Source: Phytoseiulus persimilis
Lineage: Eukaryota; Arthropoda; Arachnida; Mesostigmata; Phytoseiidae
DNA: 64,000 nt
Assembly: GCA_037576195.1 (NCBI GenBank)
Contig: CM075104.1
Coordinates: forward strand, 7,012,775 to 7,076,774
Direction of reading: 5' to 3'
The position numbers and the translations under genes are program-made. Each line of letters starts with the position of its first letter. The stretch's first letter is position 1. Under the pieces are notes generated by a model. It ran no database searches. It had not been told where the DNA came from and saw only the letters and a program-made list of their open reading frames with translations. Positions 21,338-31,304 of the stretch are shown piece by piece.

Positions 21338-21832
21338 ATGCAGTGCTCTCAACTCTCCCCAAACGCCCGGAGCACCTCGTCTTCGTTGTCGCCATTCGCG
21401 GAGGAGTTCATCCCGAGCGAATCGTCCCGCAGTACTCCGGATTCCTTCACGGAGGGTTCCGCTGAAGGAGATCCCTCCAACTGCGATGTTGCGGATGGTG
21501 CAGAGGAGCTGGCAGGAGAAGTGACCGCGGAGGACTTCGCTGCCGAAATGATGGAGGGCCTCAGAACCTTCATAACAAATGTGACGCTGTCACCGGAGTT
21601 CTTCGAGGCCGAGTTGCTACCGCTACAGGAAACACTCGGCCGATTCTTTATCAACGGTGGCAGCGCCTATGAAGTGTTCAGCGTCATTGACGAGTATGAC
21701 GCGAAGGTGGCGAAGTTCCGAGCTCTTGCTCCAAGACTCCGACAGATGGTGAGATCCTGTGTCAGGGCCTCCTCGAGCCCCCTCGCTTTGTATTACGTGG
21801 TCGAAACGGATCAATGGATCTACTACTGCTGA
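21338..21832 (+). CDS. 164-residue protein of unknown family, copy 1
   Basis: A complete frame starting at ATG in a good context (ACAAACATG) and ending -WIYYC TGA. Residues 1-60 are Ser- and acid-rich and probably disordered. Residues 62-155 look mostly helical (EDFAAEMMEGLRTF, then an LPLQETLGRFF segment). A hydrophobic aromatic end follows. No signal peptide or known domain. I chose this start because the in-frame extension present in three copies (32992, 56484, 60373) is frameshifted here and at 43394, while this 164-codon frame is open in all five. AATAAA lies at 21903-21908. Poly-C, initiator-like site and poly(A) signal outline a compact intronless transcription unit of about 700 bases. 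This copy has Gly-Glu-Val-Thr at 60-63 and Thr before DQW, shared with the 43498 copy. Confidence 0.5.
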   Translation: MQCSQLSPNARSTSSSLSPFAEEFIPSESSRSTPDSFTEGSAEGDPSNCDVADGAEELAGEVTAEDFAAEMMEGLRTFITNVTLSPEFFEAELLPLQETLGRFFINGGSAYEVFSVIDEYDAKVAKFRALAPRLRQMVRSCVRASSSPLALYYVVETDQWIYYC

Positions 21833-21902
21833 AGGGGCCCACCAGCGTATTTCCACACCAGATTTTCCAGTGTATATATTGTATGTTGAGTGTTGCAGCT
21901 CC

Positions 21903-21908
21903 AATAAA
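21903..21908 (+). terminator. Polyadenylation signal AATAAA
   Basis: It lies about 70 bases past the stop of the 164-codon ORF. It is conserved at 10148, 33662, 44063, 57153 and 61043. Confidence 0.55.
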
Positions 21909-21949
21909 TTCCCTTTTCATCGTTACCTCATGTTTGAGAGATTCTTTTA

Positions 21950-23180
21950 ACACAAGGTTCGCAGATGAGGTTTGGACTGACCTTCCAGAAACAAGCGAAC
22001 ATCCGGATTCGAGCTAGATCGATCATGCTGAGCTCATGTCCGACTCCCAGGAGCCGAGAACAGCAGTATGCGATATTTGGAGTTGATCAGGAACCGGAAC
22101 TCGAGCTCAGACGATCGACAGTATGAAGGGTTCTGAACCGAGAGAAACACGCCGATTTCGGCCCCGTTTGCCAGAGCTTGAAAGGGAACAGGATGTCTGT
22201 GGAGAGCGTTTAGTTCAGAGCAGCGCTGCGTAATTGAGCGGACGATGCAATTCGAGGTTGGAAGTCAATCGCGGACTCCGTTGTCTCGCTCTCTCCGTGC
22301 GAGGAATGCATGTTCTTGAGCACTCATGCCTATTGGATCGTTCTTTCACCCGTGGGACAATATTCCCCATCGGAACGCGTCGTGGTGTCTTGTATTTGAC
22401 TCTGTCCGGCTTCACTTGGAACGAGCCCGCCCTTCATCCAGCGAGGAATTCATCCACCCAATATGTTATCATGATTTCCCGATGATCGGCCAAGGTTCTT
22501 GAGCCCAGGAACCGGTCCGGTGTGATGAGCTCCGGAACCGGTCCGGTGTGATGAGCTCCGGATTCTAGATAATCAGCCACTCAAAACCCTCTTGTGGGAC
22601 GAGGAGGGCATGTGTGGGGGTGACCACGTAGAGGATGTTGGTGCACTAAAACGGCAGCACAGGGTGCAAACAGCCGAGCCCGGGATCAGGCGCGACGGCG
22701 CTCGATGGCAGGACGATTCGCAGTCAGTAAGAAAGCATGACTTTGGGGTCGAGCTGGGTCTGTAAGGTCGGTCCAAGACTACCCGTCAGAGTCCCCTCTG
22801 GATTCAGGATTCCAACATTCCTTTCTCGTTCAGCCGTTAAGAAATGCGAGGAACTCATTTACTCGATTCAAAGTCATGCGAAGGCGAAGAAGATGAACCC
22901 GGCCTTGTTCGAGCGAGAGATTGATTCATTTTAACTGAACTCACGACTTCCTGATGGATGAGCACGCGTGATTCTCGACCTCAGAAACCGCTGTATCTAT
23001 GAGATCAGCGCCGAATCTTCACAGAAAGGGCTCCAGAAAAATAGTTATTCGGAGTTGGAGTTTGATCGGCGCATCGGACCCTGGGGTGCAGATTCGTTTT
23101 CACAGTGTGCTCGGGCTGGAATGGGATCTACGCAATCAAATATGAGCCCTGGGAAGGAAGGTTCTCAACTCACTTGAGAG
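21950..23180. other. Array spacer with 26-nt tandem duplication
   Basis: This is equivalent to 10190-11400. The gaaccggtccggtgtgatga marker is duplicated at 22508-22562. It contains the 36-codon ORF (22123-22233) and the DLRNR module (22968-23177), which here is not fused to gag. Confidence 0.6.
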
Positions 23181-23480
23181 GATAATGTCATCGCACTGGT
23201 GGATGCAAACCCGTTTCTGACGATAGAAGACGAAACTAGGCAGTTGTCGGAGTATCCCATGAAGCCGTTTGGAACCGCCAGCATGCCACTGGTTTCTCGA
23301 ATAAGAGGAATATTTAGCCGTCCCGTGAACTAAGTTATGGCCAATTGCGGAAACTTGTGGATAGTTGTGATGTTCTCCCCCGGGAGGACTGGCCCGATCT
23401 ATTTCTGAAGGAGACTGAACAGTCATGAATGCGCTCAACGGAGGACTAGATGTCAGGATTCCTGACATCTAACCCGAGGA
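23181..23480. other. Unassigned segment before the hAT remnant
   Basis: No gene recognised. It contains the aggcagttgtcggagtatcccatgaagccg block also present near 11728 and 35007. A short inverted repeat gatgtcaggattcctgacatc lies at 23449-23469. Confidence 0.4.
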
Positions 23481-25055
23481 ACCTAAGGGGCCAGGGATAT
23501 GATGTCTGCAGCACCATGAACGGGTCTTCCAGAGGACTCCAGGCAGAGATACAATACAAGCTGTCGTTCCACAAGAGTTGTGTTTCCACTGCGCGAGCCA
23601 TCCCGTGCATCTTGTAACTGTGCATTCTAGCGAGCTCGTACCAATACGGTCAGCGGCCGGATTGATGGCCAATGTCTGCGCTTTCTTATCAAGCTCCTGT
23701 GTGCGTGTGAGACTTGTGCAAGATCTGGTGAAAACCCACGCGCGTTCTTCGAGCAAGCGTAGGCTGAAGCCTCTCTGTGCCATTCGATGGGTGGAGAGTC
23801 ATCTTGCGTTCATCACCTTCAGAGAACTTCTCTCACCCATCAGTCATGCTCAAAGAGGGCTCAGGCAAGGAATCGGGGATGCCGTTTTTCGAGCCCATCA
23901 GATGCTCAGTTCGATCTCTAGATGCGAGTTCGTAACATCTCTGCTCATCATAGAAACCTTCTCTTCACTCTCTTTGACTCTATCCACCAGTCTCCAAGCG
24001 AAAGAACTTGACATCTTCTTGACATCGCTGCACTGGGGACCGCGGACAGCGTCCTCTCAGTTTTGAGGCAACGGCGAACGGATGCGGACGTTGTATTCAG
24101 AACAGTCTTCGGAGAGATCTCGCAGCTCTGCGCTGATCTAGATATCGACGCCCGCGTGCCTTCCTTGTGTGAGCGACAAACTCGGAGAGAGAATCATTCA
24201 TCTCTCTAATACGATTGAGGATTATTTCCGAGTTTCGATCCACCTCCCATACCTCGATAGCTCGATTGAAGGATTCATATCAATGTTCGCTGATTCGAGT
24301 CAAGATGTTCTGAAAGTACCATGCTTGGTGCCGAAATGGTTCTTGTGCGTTTGGCCCCCTCTTCTAAAATCACAGCCGGCTAACCCGCCAGCCGACAGCC
24401 AACGATGGCTGACGCGGCGGCGGCTGGAACGCCGCTTCCAAAGGCGCGATATTCGAACTGCCTGAGGAAACTCTGACCCGTTTCTTAACTTCGTCTTCTT
24501 CCTCCGTCTCCTTTCTCCCTGTACCGCCGGCTGACGGGCTGAGAACTCGCCATTTAGGCTGTTTTTCGCGCCGCTTCCGAAGAGGGGGCCAAACGCACAA
24601 GTACCGCCGAAATTAATGGTGAAGTCCTCTTTCCAAGACTTGCTCGACACGATAGACTTCTATGAACCCGAACTGTGGTAACAGCATCGTACGAGGCGAA
24701 TCCGATCGCTGGAAAGCCAAATGAGTCACTTGCCCTCGGAATGAACTTCCTGAGAGCCTGATCGAAGCTCTCAATCACTGCTCTCGGCTGAATGCCCGGG
24801 AATTTTTTACTTCTTCAAATATTCCCTACCTTACCCGTGACAACTGCCTCCCCGCAACAAAGTTTCAGCAGTCTGAGACTGCCTAAAACGTATCTAAGGT
24901 CTGTAATGGATGGAGAGCGTCTCAACGGATCGGCTTCCATGGACATTCAACGTGAAATTCCGGTCATGCCAGAAGAAGTCCTTGATCTCATCGCGACGGA
25001 TCCAGGGAAACTGGACATGATCCTCTGGAAGTCCAGAAATACAATTCGATATTAG
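23481..25055 (+). pseudogene. hAT-like (ZMYM1-type) transposase pseudogene
   Basis: Successive frames read as parts of one hAT transposase. First comes RGQGYDVCSTMNG (about 23481), then an FHCASHPVHLV segment, then LKPLCAIRWVESH (about 23770), then a VSIHLPYLDSSI segment (about 24230). The C-terminal dimerisation domain is at 24836-24990, with LPVTTASPQQSFSSLRLPKT and an ERLNG segment. Frames change at least three times. A MITE (24342-24601) interrupts it. An 8-base insertion near 24015 breaks this copy but not the one at 45627-47193. The N-terminal part with the BED or TTF zinc finger was not found. Inactive. Confidence 0.85.
24342..24601. mobile_element. 260-bp MITE inside the hAT pseudogene
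   Basis: It has perfect 23-bp terminal inverted repeats, starting CTTGTGCGTTTGGCCCCCTC (24342-24364 and 24579-24601), with weaker subterminal inversion further in. There is no coding capacity. No clean target-site duplication is visible. The flanks share only an imperfect ccgaaat-tgg. It is present at 46480-46739 in the second unit. Confidence 0.8.
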
Positions 25056-25440
25056 CGCTCTATCATTCAATTGCGCGTTGAACTGTTATTCTGTTCAGAA
25101 TCTTGTATATGAGAATCATCATTCGTCAGAGTGTACTAGCATGAAGGCTGGAGCAAGAACTCATTGGGTGAAAACGCTATTCTTGTGTGATGAAGCTAAT
25201 TTCATAAAATTTCGGTGGTCGAGTCCGAGATATGGTGACGATGGGTATGGCTAATACACTATCCATTCTGGAGGGAAGCAGTGTTGTTCTATTAGGTAGG
25301 TCAGAAAGTTCTTTCCGACTTCGATCTGAGTTACCGAATGCTTTCCTCGTATTTAATTTCTTGCCGGAGCTCACAACACCTGATCATGTTTCCGGGCACG
25401 AAAAAATCCCAGATGCTGAGTAGAAGATACCGAAAAGACT
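25056..25440. other. No recognised feature
   Basis: No gene, repeat or motif recognised. The segment is nearly identical to 47194-47578. Confidence 0.4.
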
Positions 25441-27115
25441 AGGACTACACGGAGGGAGCACGCCAGGGATGATATCCGACAGCAAGAGAATTCTTAAGAG
25501 ATGGAAACGGGAGAAGGACCCGGTCCTATCTCTTCAAATAAGAATAACCGCATCGTCGACCAGCTGACTGTGAGGCATCGCCCCGTACGAAGGGTCTCCT
25601 ACCATATTTGGAATGAAGATACAGCAGGAAGTTTGTCGACGGAAATTAATCAATCGATTAGATATTCTACATCTCCATATGGTTCTCTATGTGCCTCTCG
25701 AACCGAAACTCAGCTTCTCTCGGAGTCCGAGTGGGAGCTCGAAGCAGGTAGTGTGCTACTCTCAACGAGTCAAACACCCATTGCATGTCCTGCTGCTTTC
25801 CTTCGCTATTCTTCGGATACATTACCAAAATCGAGGAGGTAGTACAAAGGGAGTGGGAACACGTTACAGTGGCTAGGAATTTCGATGCCCACTTTAAAAC
25901 TTGAGGGGATGCCTATTCCACAGCAAAAGGGAGAGAACTCGAAGGAAGACTCGCAGCGGCGGACCTGTATATCATTAATGAGGGGACCATCCCGACCTTC
26001 ATGTCAGGGAACAGGAAATCATGTGTCGATATCACAACGAGCTCTCGGCTGGCGGATGTGGGATTGAGAAGACAAGCACAAAATCGGATCGTTTACCTAC
26101 CCGAAAGGACACCTTTGTTCGTCTAAGACCTGATGGAGCGATACGACCTCCAAGGAACGGAGGCGTCGAGTGAATTCATTCGCATGTACGAACACAAGCT
26201 GTCATCAGTCGACCATGAGTTCCTCTACACCACTGGAATGACAACCACCGAATGGAGAGGACCGAGTCAGAGGACCCCGTGTCCAGACTTGCCGACCACG
26301 GTTTCTACGCTCAACTTCGTATGAAGAAAGTGTACCACGAGCCGGATTATGATCGCCAATGTCAGAGATGAGGACTATCACGCTCGAAATACCATGCGAT
26401 TCACTGTAGACCAGTCAGGAGCATTGCCAGTCTAGCGGGGATAGAGTAGTCAGAAAACAGGGTGTGAAAGAATATGCAAATTATGTATCGTGAGAAATCT
26501 GTAACAGATGACGATATATCGAAGGCATAACCCTACATGCCAATCCGGTCTCGAGACCGGAAGCACTCATATTCCAGGGAGATAGCGTCGATGTGTCTCC
26601 TCCCCGAATCGTTCTCAGATCCGTCGTCGAGGATATCTACTGCACCCGTGACGATATGCTTCCATGCCAGCCGTAACTGTTCCTATCCGCCCCAACCTCA
26701 ACTACCGCGAGCCCTCTTAACATATTCGTTATGTATTCTCCGTGCCACATTACGGCAATCACAACAGCATCCTCCCTGTCGGAAGCTCGTCAGTTGAAAG
26801 CGGCAATTCACTTCAATCCTAAGATCCATGAAGAGGCAAAGAAGAGGATCGCGCCCTTCAACCTCGATACAGGAGACTGAGACCCGACCGTGAGAAAAGA
26901 GGAAGGAATCAAGGAGGAAACCCTGAGAAAGTGGCAAACATCTCCGAAGGTCAGGTGGACCCACGAATGCATTCCGGGCATTGGCAAGTGGATCCAGCGC
27001 GAGCACGGGGACCTAACGTCTCCTTCCAGGGGAGACTGCGTCGACTTGGACTTCCTCTTGAGGGCCGCTTCATCCCGGCGCAGACGGCGCGAGCGAGCCG
27101 AGAAACACTCACCGA
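25441..27115 (+). pseudogene. R1/I-like LINE remnant (endonuclease and C-terminal parts)
   Basis: From 25857 a frame shows an APE-type endonuclease C-terminal half: an NFDAHFKT segment (normally GDFNAH), an in-frame TGA, then GRELEGRLAAADLYIINEGT and PTFMSG, then SCVDITTSS (25900-26060). These are hallmark blocks of R1/I-type LINE endonucleases. Most of the reverse transcriptase is missing. At about 26919-27010 the post-RT segment RKWQTSPKVRWTHECIPGIG with a following REHG resembles the C-terminal region of such ORF2 proteins. Several frames and stops intervene. The open frame 26890-27546 is not a separate gene. Copy two is at 47579-49253. Confidence 0.75.
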
Positions 27116-28004
27116 ACGAAGTAAGTATGACCGCTAGTTTGCATGACATAGAGTCGTTTCCACTGCTGAGCTGTGGCCACGGCCTGAAATTCGAAAATGC
27201 TCCCAGGACAAACGAATATGCATACGATACAATCTCACAAAGTGAAACCCAATATTTCTCATTGATGCCCATCGGTTCGCCCTGCCTCAGCCACAACGAA
27301 GGCGAATCCCCGCGCATCCGATCGGGCACACCGACCGTGGTCACTAGTCGTGACTCACAACTCCCGTGTGTATATCCGAGGTTCTTCTCCCTCAATCGGG
27401 GATACCGAGAACGTTGGGTTCTGGGTAAGGCGCCGGAGGGTGCAGTGCATGTCCCTGGTTCAAGGGGGGATGTTCACTACAACTGTATATCTGCTCCCGG
27501 GGCCCGTATCTGCTCTTCTGTGGCAACTAGAAACTATCTGAAGTGAGCCCCGAGTGGAGGAGGCTTCAAGCTACTCACAGTAGAAAAATTGAGACGTAAC
27601 TTCGTTTCTTCCCCCGTCCAGCGTCCAGAATTCGCGGTTTTGCCCTGATTCTCCCTCGCCAGGATGAGATAGAGGGCTGTTTCTTTTTTGAAACGGTGGA
27701 TAATTTTCTCATCTTGAACTATATTTATGGCAATCCGGCTCCGAGGGCAATTAAAACATTTGAGATACACATACTGGAAAAGTCAAAGTTTGCTTGATGA
27801 CGAATTTCTCTGAGACTCCGCTTTCGCTGGGTATCATCCTCGTTCGAATCGAAATCGAAATTGGTGCATCTGGCGTGGAGATATCAGGGAGATGGTGGTC
27901 GGAAATGGGCCGGACCACGATTCCGAGAAATCGGGCCTCGAAATTGGTGATCACCGGAGTAAAGGCTCGCCATTTCTTGTGGTTTCCACCTGATTTCCCG
28001 GCAC
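27116..28004. other. No recognised gene
   Basis: The frame from 26890 stays open to 27546 without recognisable domains. Beyond it the sequence is A/T-richer and noncoding in appearance. Confidence 0.35.
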
Positions 28005-28460
28005 CAGAACCAGCTGGAGATTTCAATCATCCTTTGAAATGTAGGTGATTGATTCCTCTCGAAGATGAACTAGAACTATCGGGATCCGAACTGGGTAAGT
28101 TTTTTAAAATCGATGAGGAAGATGGAAAAGAACATTTTTTCTCGTTTGTCTAGCGATCCTCTCAAAGAGGACACGTCCGATCGCCATAATTCTAGTTAAT
28201 CTAACAGCCATATTCACCAGCAACCGATTGAAACAAACCGCTCCAAAATCGATGACTCCCACGAGTAGAAATCAGGGAAACGGTGGACCTGGTTTGACCA
28301 AAGTCTCCCGCCTTGTTCGGCCTCTCTCGATGCCTCTGATGGTTCTGACCCCATTTCTCGGCAATGGAACCAGCTAGAGACCTCAATTTTGTTTTGGGAT
28401 GGAACTGATGAATTTCTCTCGGAACTGAATTGGAACTTTCGGGATCCGAGCCGGAGAATA
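28005..28460 (+). repeat. Diverged direct repeat pair
   Basis: About 90 bases at 28005-28100 (ccagctggagatttcaat followed by ctatcgggatccgaactgg) recur, diverged, at 28370-28460. The same pair is at 50142-50237 and 50507-50597. Confidence 0.6.
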
Positions 28461-28537
28461 TTTCTGGAATCCGACTCTTGGAGCCATCGGTCGAATATCT
28501 CCCCTGTTTTCGGATAAAGAGCAGGGAAGTGTCATAT

Positions 28538-29022
28538 TGTAACGAGGTTTCCGCTATCTGCGAAAGCTCGCTCACAGGGCGTCCTAGCGACCTGGGGAAT
28601 GGATGGGCCGTCGCTCCCAGAGTGAGTAGGCGAACTTACTCGGACACAATTCGGAAGCGTGGGAGGGCGAGGTCGGACGGGTCTTGGGACGCTGGCCAGG
28701 GCGAGGACGGGACGTTGGGTCAGGGCACAATTACTCTCACAGCGGAGCGGGGCGCTTCAACTCTAAAGCTAGGGCTGTTGGGTTGGGAGAAAGGGACGGG
28801 CGTGAGGGTCCACAATTCGACTCCACTGTCTTCGTCTCGTCGTCTCTTTTTTATTCAGTCTCTCCTCTCTCGCCTTACTCTCGCTCCCTACACGTCTTGC
28901 GCACAGAATCGCTTGCATGTGACGTACATGTGGTCTCCCCTGACTGCTCTCTGGCTACCTGTCCAGATACGGTCGTCTTTGGAGTACCTCGACTGAATGT
29001 GGCTTCCTTGAGCTTCATGACA
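28538..29022 (-). mobile_element. Solo LTR of Gypsy-like family E3
   Basis: The plus strand reads TGTAAC...GACA over 485 bp. The same sequence lies reversed at 55910-56372, where a purine tract precedes it, which sets the element's sense here as minus. It has TG...CA ends and is flanked by ATAT on both sides (28534-28537, 29023-29026). No internal region is attached, consistent with LTR-LTR recombination after insertion. Copy two is at 50675-51159. Confidence 0.75.
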
Positions 29023-29026
29023 ATAT

Positions 29027-29296
29027 TGTAGGATTGTAAATGATCTCGCCCCGTGTAGCTCCAGCCCTAGGTACCGCTCATTGTTCCCGCCTCCGCTAGA
29101 GAGCGCCCCAGCCATCTCGGAGAAGATGGTGCGAGGGCGGAATTGGAAAGGAGAATTAGAGGCTGATCGTAGAGAGAGAACAGAGAATCACTTTTTCGGC
29201 ACGCGCGTTCGAGATTGGTCGCAACAGCGATACCCAATCAAGGACAGAAGAGCCAGCGAATAAACTGAGTGAAATCCCCGACCCTGCAACCTTACA
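29027..29296 (+). repeat. E2 5' LTR (270 bp)
   Basis: TG...CA ends. AATAAA at about 29259-29264 can serve as the polyadenylation signal. It differs from the 3' LTR by very few bases, implying recent insertion or gene conversion. Confidence 0.85.
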
Positions 29297-29307
29297 AGTG
29301 GTGGAGA

Positions 29308-29961
29308 TGCGGGGTAAAGCTTCAACAGCGACTAGACGAGGCCAGAGATCTCGCAAAACAACTGGCAGCCAAGGAGAAAGACGTCAACAAGACAGCGTAC
29401 GATAGAGATCGTAGGACAACACCGTTCCAGCCCGGAGATTTGGTTTGGCTCCACGTACCGCTACGGAAGGTCGGCCAGTCGGACAAACTACAAAGCCCCT
29501 TCTTCGGACCGTTTAGGATAGGCGAACAAAAAGGCCCGGAAACGTTTTTGATCATCCCCGAACCCGGGGCGAAACTACCAGGACCAAGGACGAAACCACA
29601 TGTGGTCCACTCTTCGCGCCTGAAAATGGTAGTAACCGCGGGAAGCCAAGCGAGTTTAGCTCATCAAGACGAACAGATCAAAGAAGCCGACAGCTCTACA
29701 GAACCAGCCCAGGAGATTGACCTAGCACAGGATGAACCAGCACACACCGATCCGGCACCGATTGATCCAGCGCCCAGTGGTCCAGCACACGTCGATCCAA
29801 CAACCTTCGGTCCAGCATCCAACGATCCAGCCCGGGAGACTAATAGAGAAGAAGCCAGAAGATATCCCACGAGGAACCGCAAACGGCCCGAGTATTGGGC
29901 GGAAGCAAACCAACTGAGCGGCGACAAGAACCGGGTCGGTTCTTCATTAGTAGGGGGGTCA
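29308..29961 (+). pseudogene. Integrase C-terminal domain remnant in E2
   Basis: The open frame encodes LQQRLDEARDLAKQLAAKEK, then PFQPGDLVWLHVP and an SPFFGPFRIGEQKGP segment, ending near HVVHSSRLKMVV. This order is the C-terminal (GPY/F) module of Gypsy integrases. A Pro-rich tail follows, with repeats such as TDPAPIDPAP and an Arg-rich NRKRPEYW. The catalytic core is absent. The frame starts without ATG near the PBS and runs open through the purine tract into the 3' LTR, stopping at 30196-30198. In the full parent it would be the end of pol. Confidence 0.8.
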
Positions 29962-30231
29962 TGTAGGATTGTGAATGATCTCGCCCCGTGTAGCTCCAGC
30001 CCTAGGTACCGCTCATTGTTCCCGCCTCCGCTAGAGAGCGCCCCAGCCATCTCGGAGAAGATGGTGCGAGGGCGGAATTGGAAAGGAGAATTAGAGGCTG
30101 ATCGTAGAGAGAGAACAGAGAATCACTTTTTCGGCACGCGCGTTCGAGATTGGTCGCAACAGCGATACCCAATCAAGGACAGAAGAGCCAGCGAATAAAC
30201 TGAGTGAAATCCCCGACCCTGCAACCTTACA
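29962..30231 (+). repeat. E2 3' LTR (270 bp)
   Basis: Matches the 5' LTR. It is followed by ATAT and then the interrupted target sequence gattcagcc. Confidence 0.85.
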
Positions 30232-30235
30232 ATAT

Positions 30236-30380
30236 GATTCAGCCTTAAGTATGGGAGATAAGGGACTACTTTTTCAACCATAAATTCACCCAGAATTCAC
30301 AGTCATCGATGGAATTTTCCCTAATTAGTAGTTCCAGTTCAACTCCAACAACAAATACTACATGGTGTCAGAGAGGTGAA
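30236..30380 (+). promoter_or_regulatory. Possible short LTR end and tRNA-Leu-type PBS (family E1)
   Basis: Sequence up to AAATACTACA (30353-30362) is followed directly by TGGTGTCAGAGAGGTGAA. Its first nine bases match the complement of a tRNA-Leu 3' end. The gag remnant starts about 50 bases later. Removing the two nested insertions joins TGTCATAT (28530-28537) to gattcagcc (30236), giving a candidate LTR of about 135 bp preceded by a purine tract. No second LTR copy was found. Confidence 0.4.
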
Positions 30381-30411
30381 TCCAACGCGGCAACCTTCTT
30401 CAAACGTCAGT

Positions 30412-31304
30412 ATGCTGGAAACATCCGAAATATCAACCTCAATAGCAACGATGCCTAAGCCCCCTAATGTGAAACGAGGAAATCTCGCAGAATCCTGGCG
30501 CCGTTTTGTATCAGATTTCAAAATCTACGCGACGCTCACACATTTGGATTAACAGACAGCTGAGTACTGGACAGTTCTCGGAGATGGATGGACAGGAACG
30601 AGGTGGATGAAGAACTACCATACGACGAACTGATCCAAAAGATCGCAGAAAAGACAGGAGAGGCCACAATGGAGGCCATGGCCGATTTCTACTTCTGGCA
30701 AAGTGAGAAGGATCAGAAAGCAGGAGAGCCGTTCGAAACTTTCTACGAAAGAATAAAGACGGTGGCGCGCACCTGCGCTTTCAGCAAGTTGGAGGATCGA
30801 ATGATAAAGTCAAACTTGTGGTTGGCATACACAGTCGAGAAATCCAACGCATGCTGCTAGCCGAGGATCACGATCTGGATTCGGCTGTAAAAAGATGTCG
30901 AGGGTTTGAGGCCGGCGACCCGGGCGCGCGAACCATCAAGGGTGACTCATCAAGGTCCATCAAGTCGTGAACAAATAGCGGCTATCGGAAGAGGACCCTG
31001 CAGCCGATGTGGCTACAAGCATGGAAGGAACTCATGTTCGGCAGACGGAAAGTTATGCTCAAGATGCTTCAGGCCAGGACACCTCAGTCGCGTTTGCCGA
31101 TCGGCCATCAACGAAACTGGCAATAGAAGCATTTGGCGCCGGCACGACGGAAAAAAGAACCACGACACGAGATCAAAGAGACGAATATGGTCGATTAATC
31201 GGGAACAGGACGAGGACTCCCCCGACACAGACAGCGAAGATTCCAGTATCAACGGTATACGAATAGCAAGCATTGACAAACACCAGCGGGGAAGGAAATC
31301 CTGA
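30412..31304 (+). pseudogene. Gypsy gag pseudogene (family E1)
   Basis: The frame starts at ATG 30412. It contains LAESWRRFVSDFKIYATLTH (30445-30545), the typical N-terminal gag motif, and meets TAA at 30550. A second frame (30588-30860) continues with FETFYERIKTVARTCAF, the usual gag core. A third (30906-31304) has two zinc knuckles, CSRCGYKHGRNSC and CSRCFRPGHLSRVC, then an acidic and basic tail ending at TGA 31302. Gag proteins form the particle and bind RNA. At least one stop and two frame changes inactivate it. The pol frame overlaps the end in the -1 frame, the usual arrangement. Copy two is at 53483-54376. Confidence 0.85.

Larger units (their letters stand above)
29027..30231 (+). mobile_element. 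Internally deleted Gypsy-type element E2
   Basis: Two near-identical 270-bp LTRs (29027-29296, 29962-30231; TGTAGG...TTACA) enclose 665 bp. Two bases past the first LTR is TGGTGGAGATGC (29299-29310), which fits a primer-binding site for tRNA-Ala. A purine tract GTAGGGGGG (29950-29958) sits just before the second LTR. A 4-bp duplication ATAT flanks the whole (29023-29026, 30232-30235). Gag, protease, RT, RNase H and most of integrase are missing. It is therefore a non-autonomous derivative with the cis signals of an LTR element. It is inserted beside the E3 solo LTR. Confidence 0.85.

Noticed and set aside
26890..27546. A 218-codon host gene
   Set aside because: Its first part is a LINE post-RT segment, and the rest has no recognisable domain. 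The start codon is not ATG.
29269..30198. A 309-codon gene reaching into the LTR
   Set aside because: It has no ATG start. It covers part of the 5' LTR, an integrase C-terminal piece and most of the 3' LTR, so it is a broken pol remnant.
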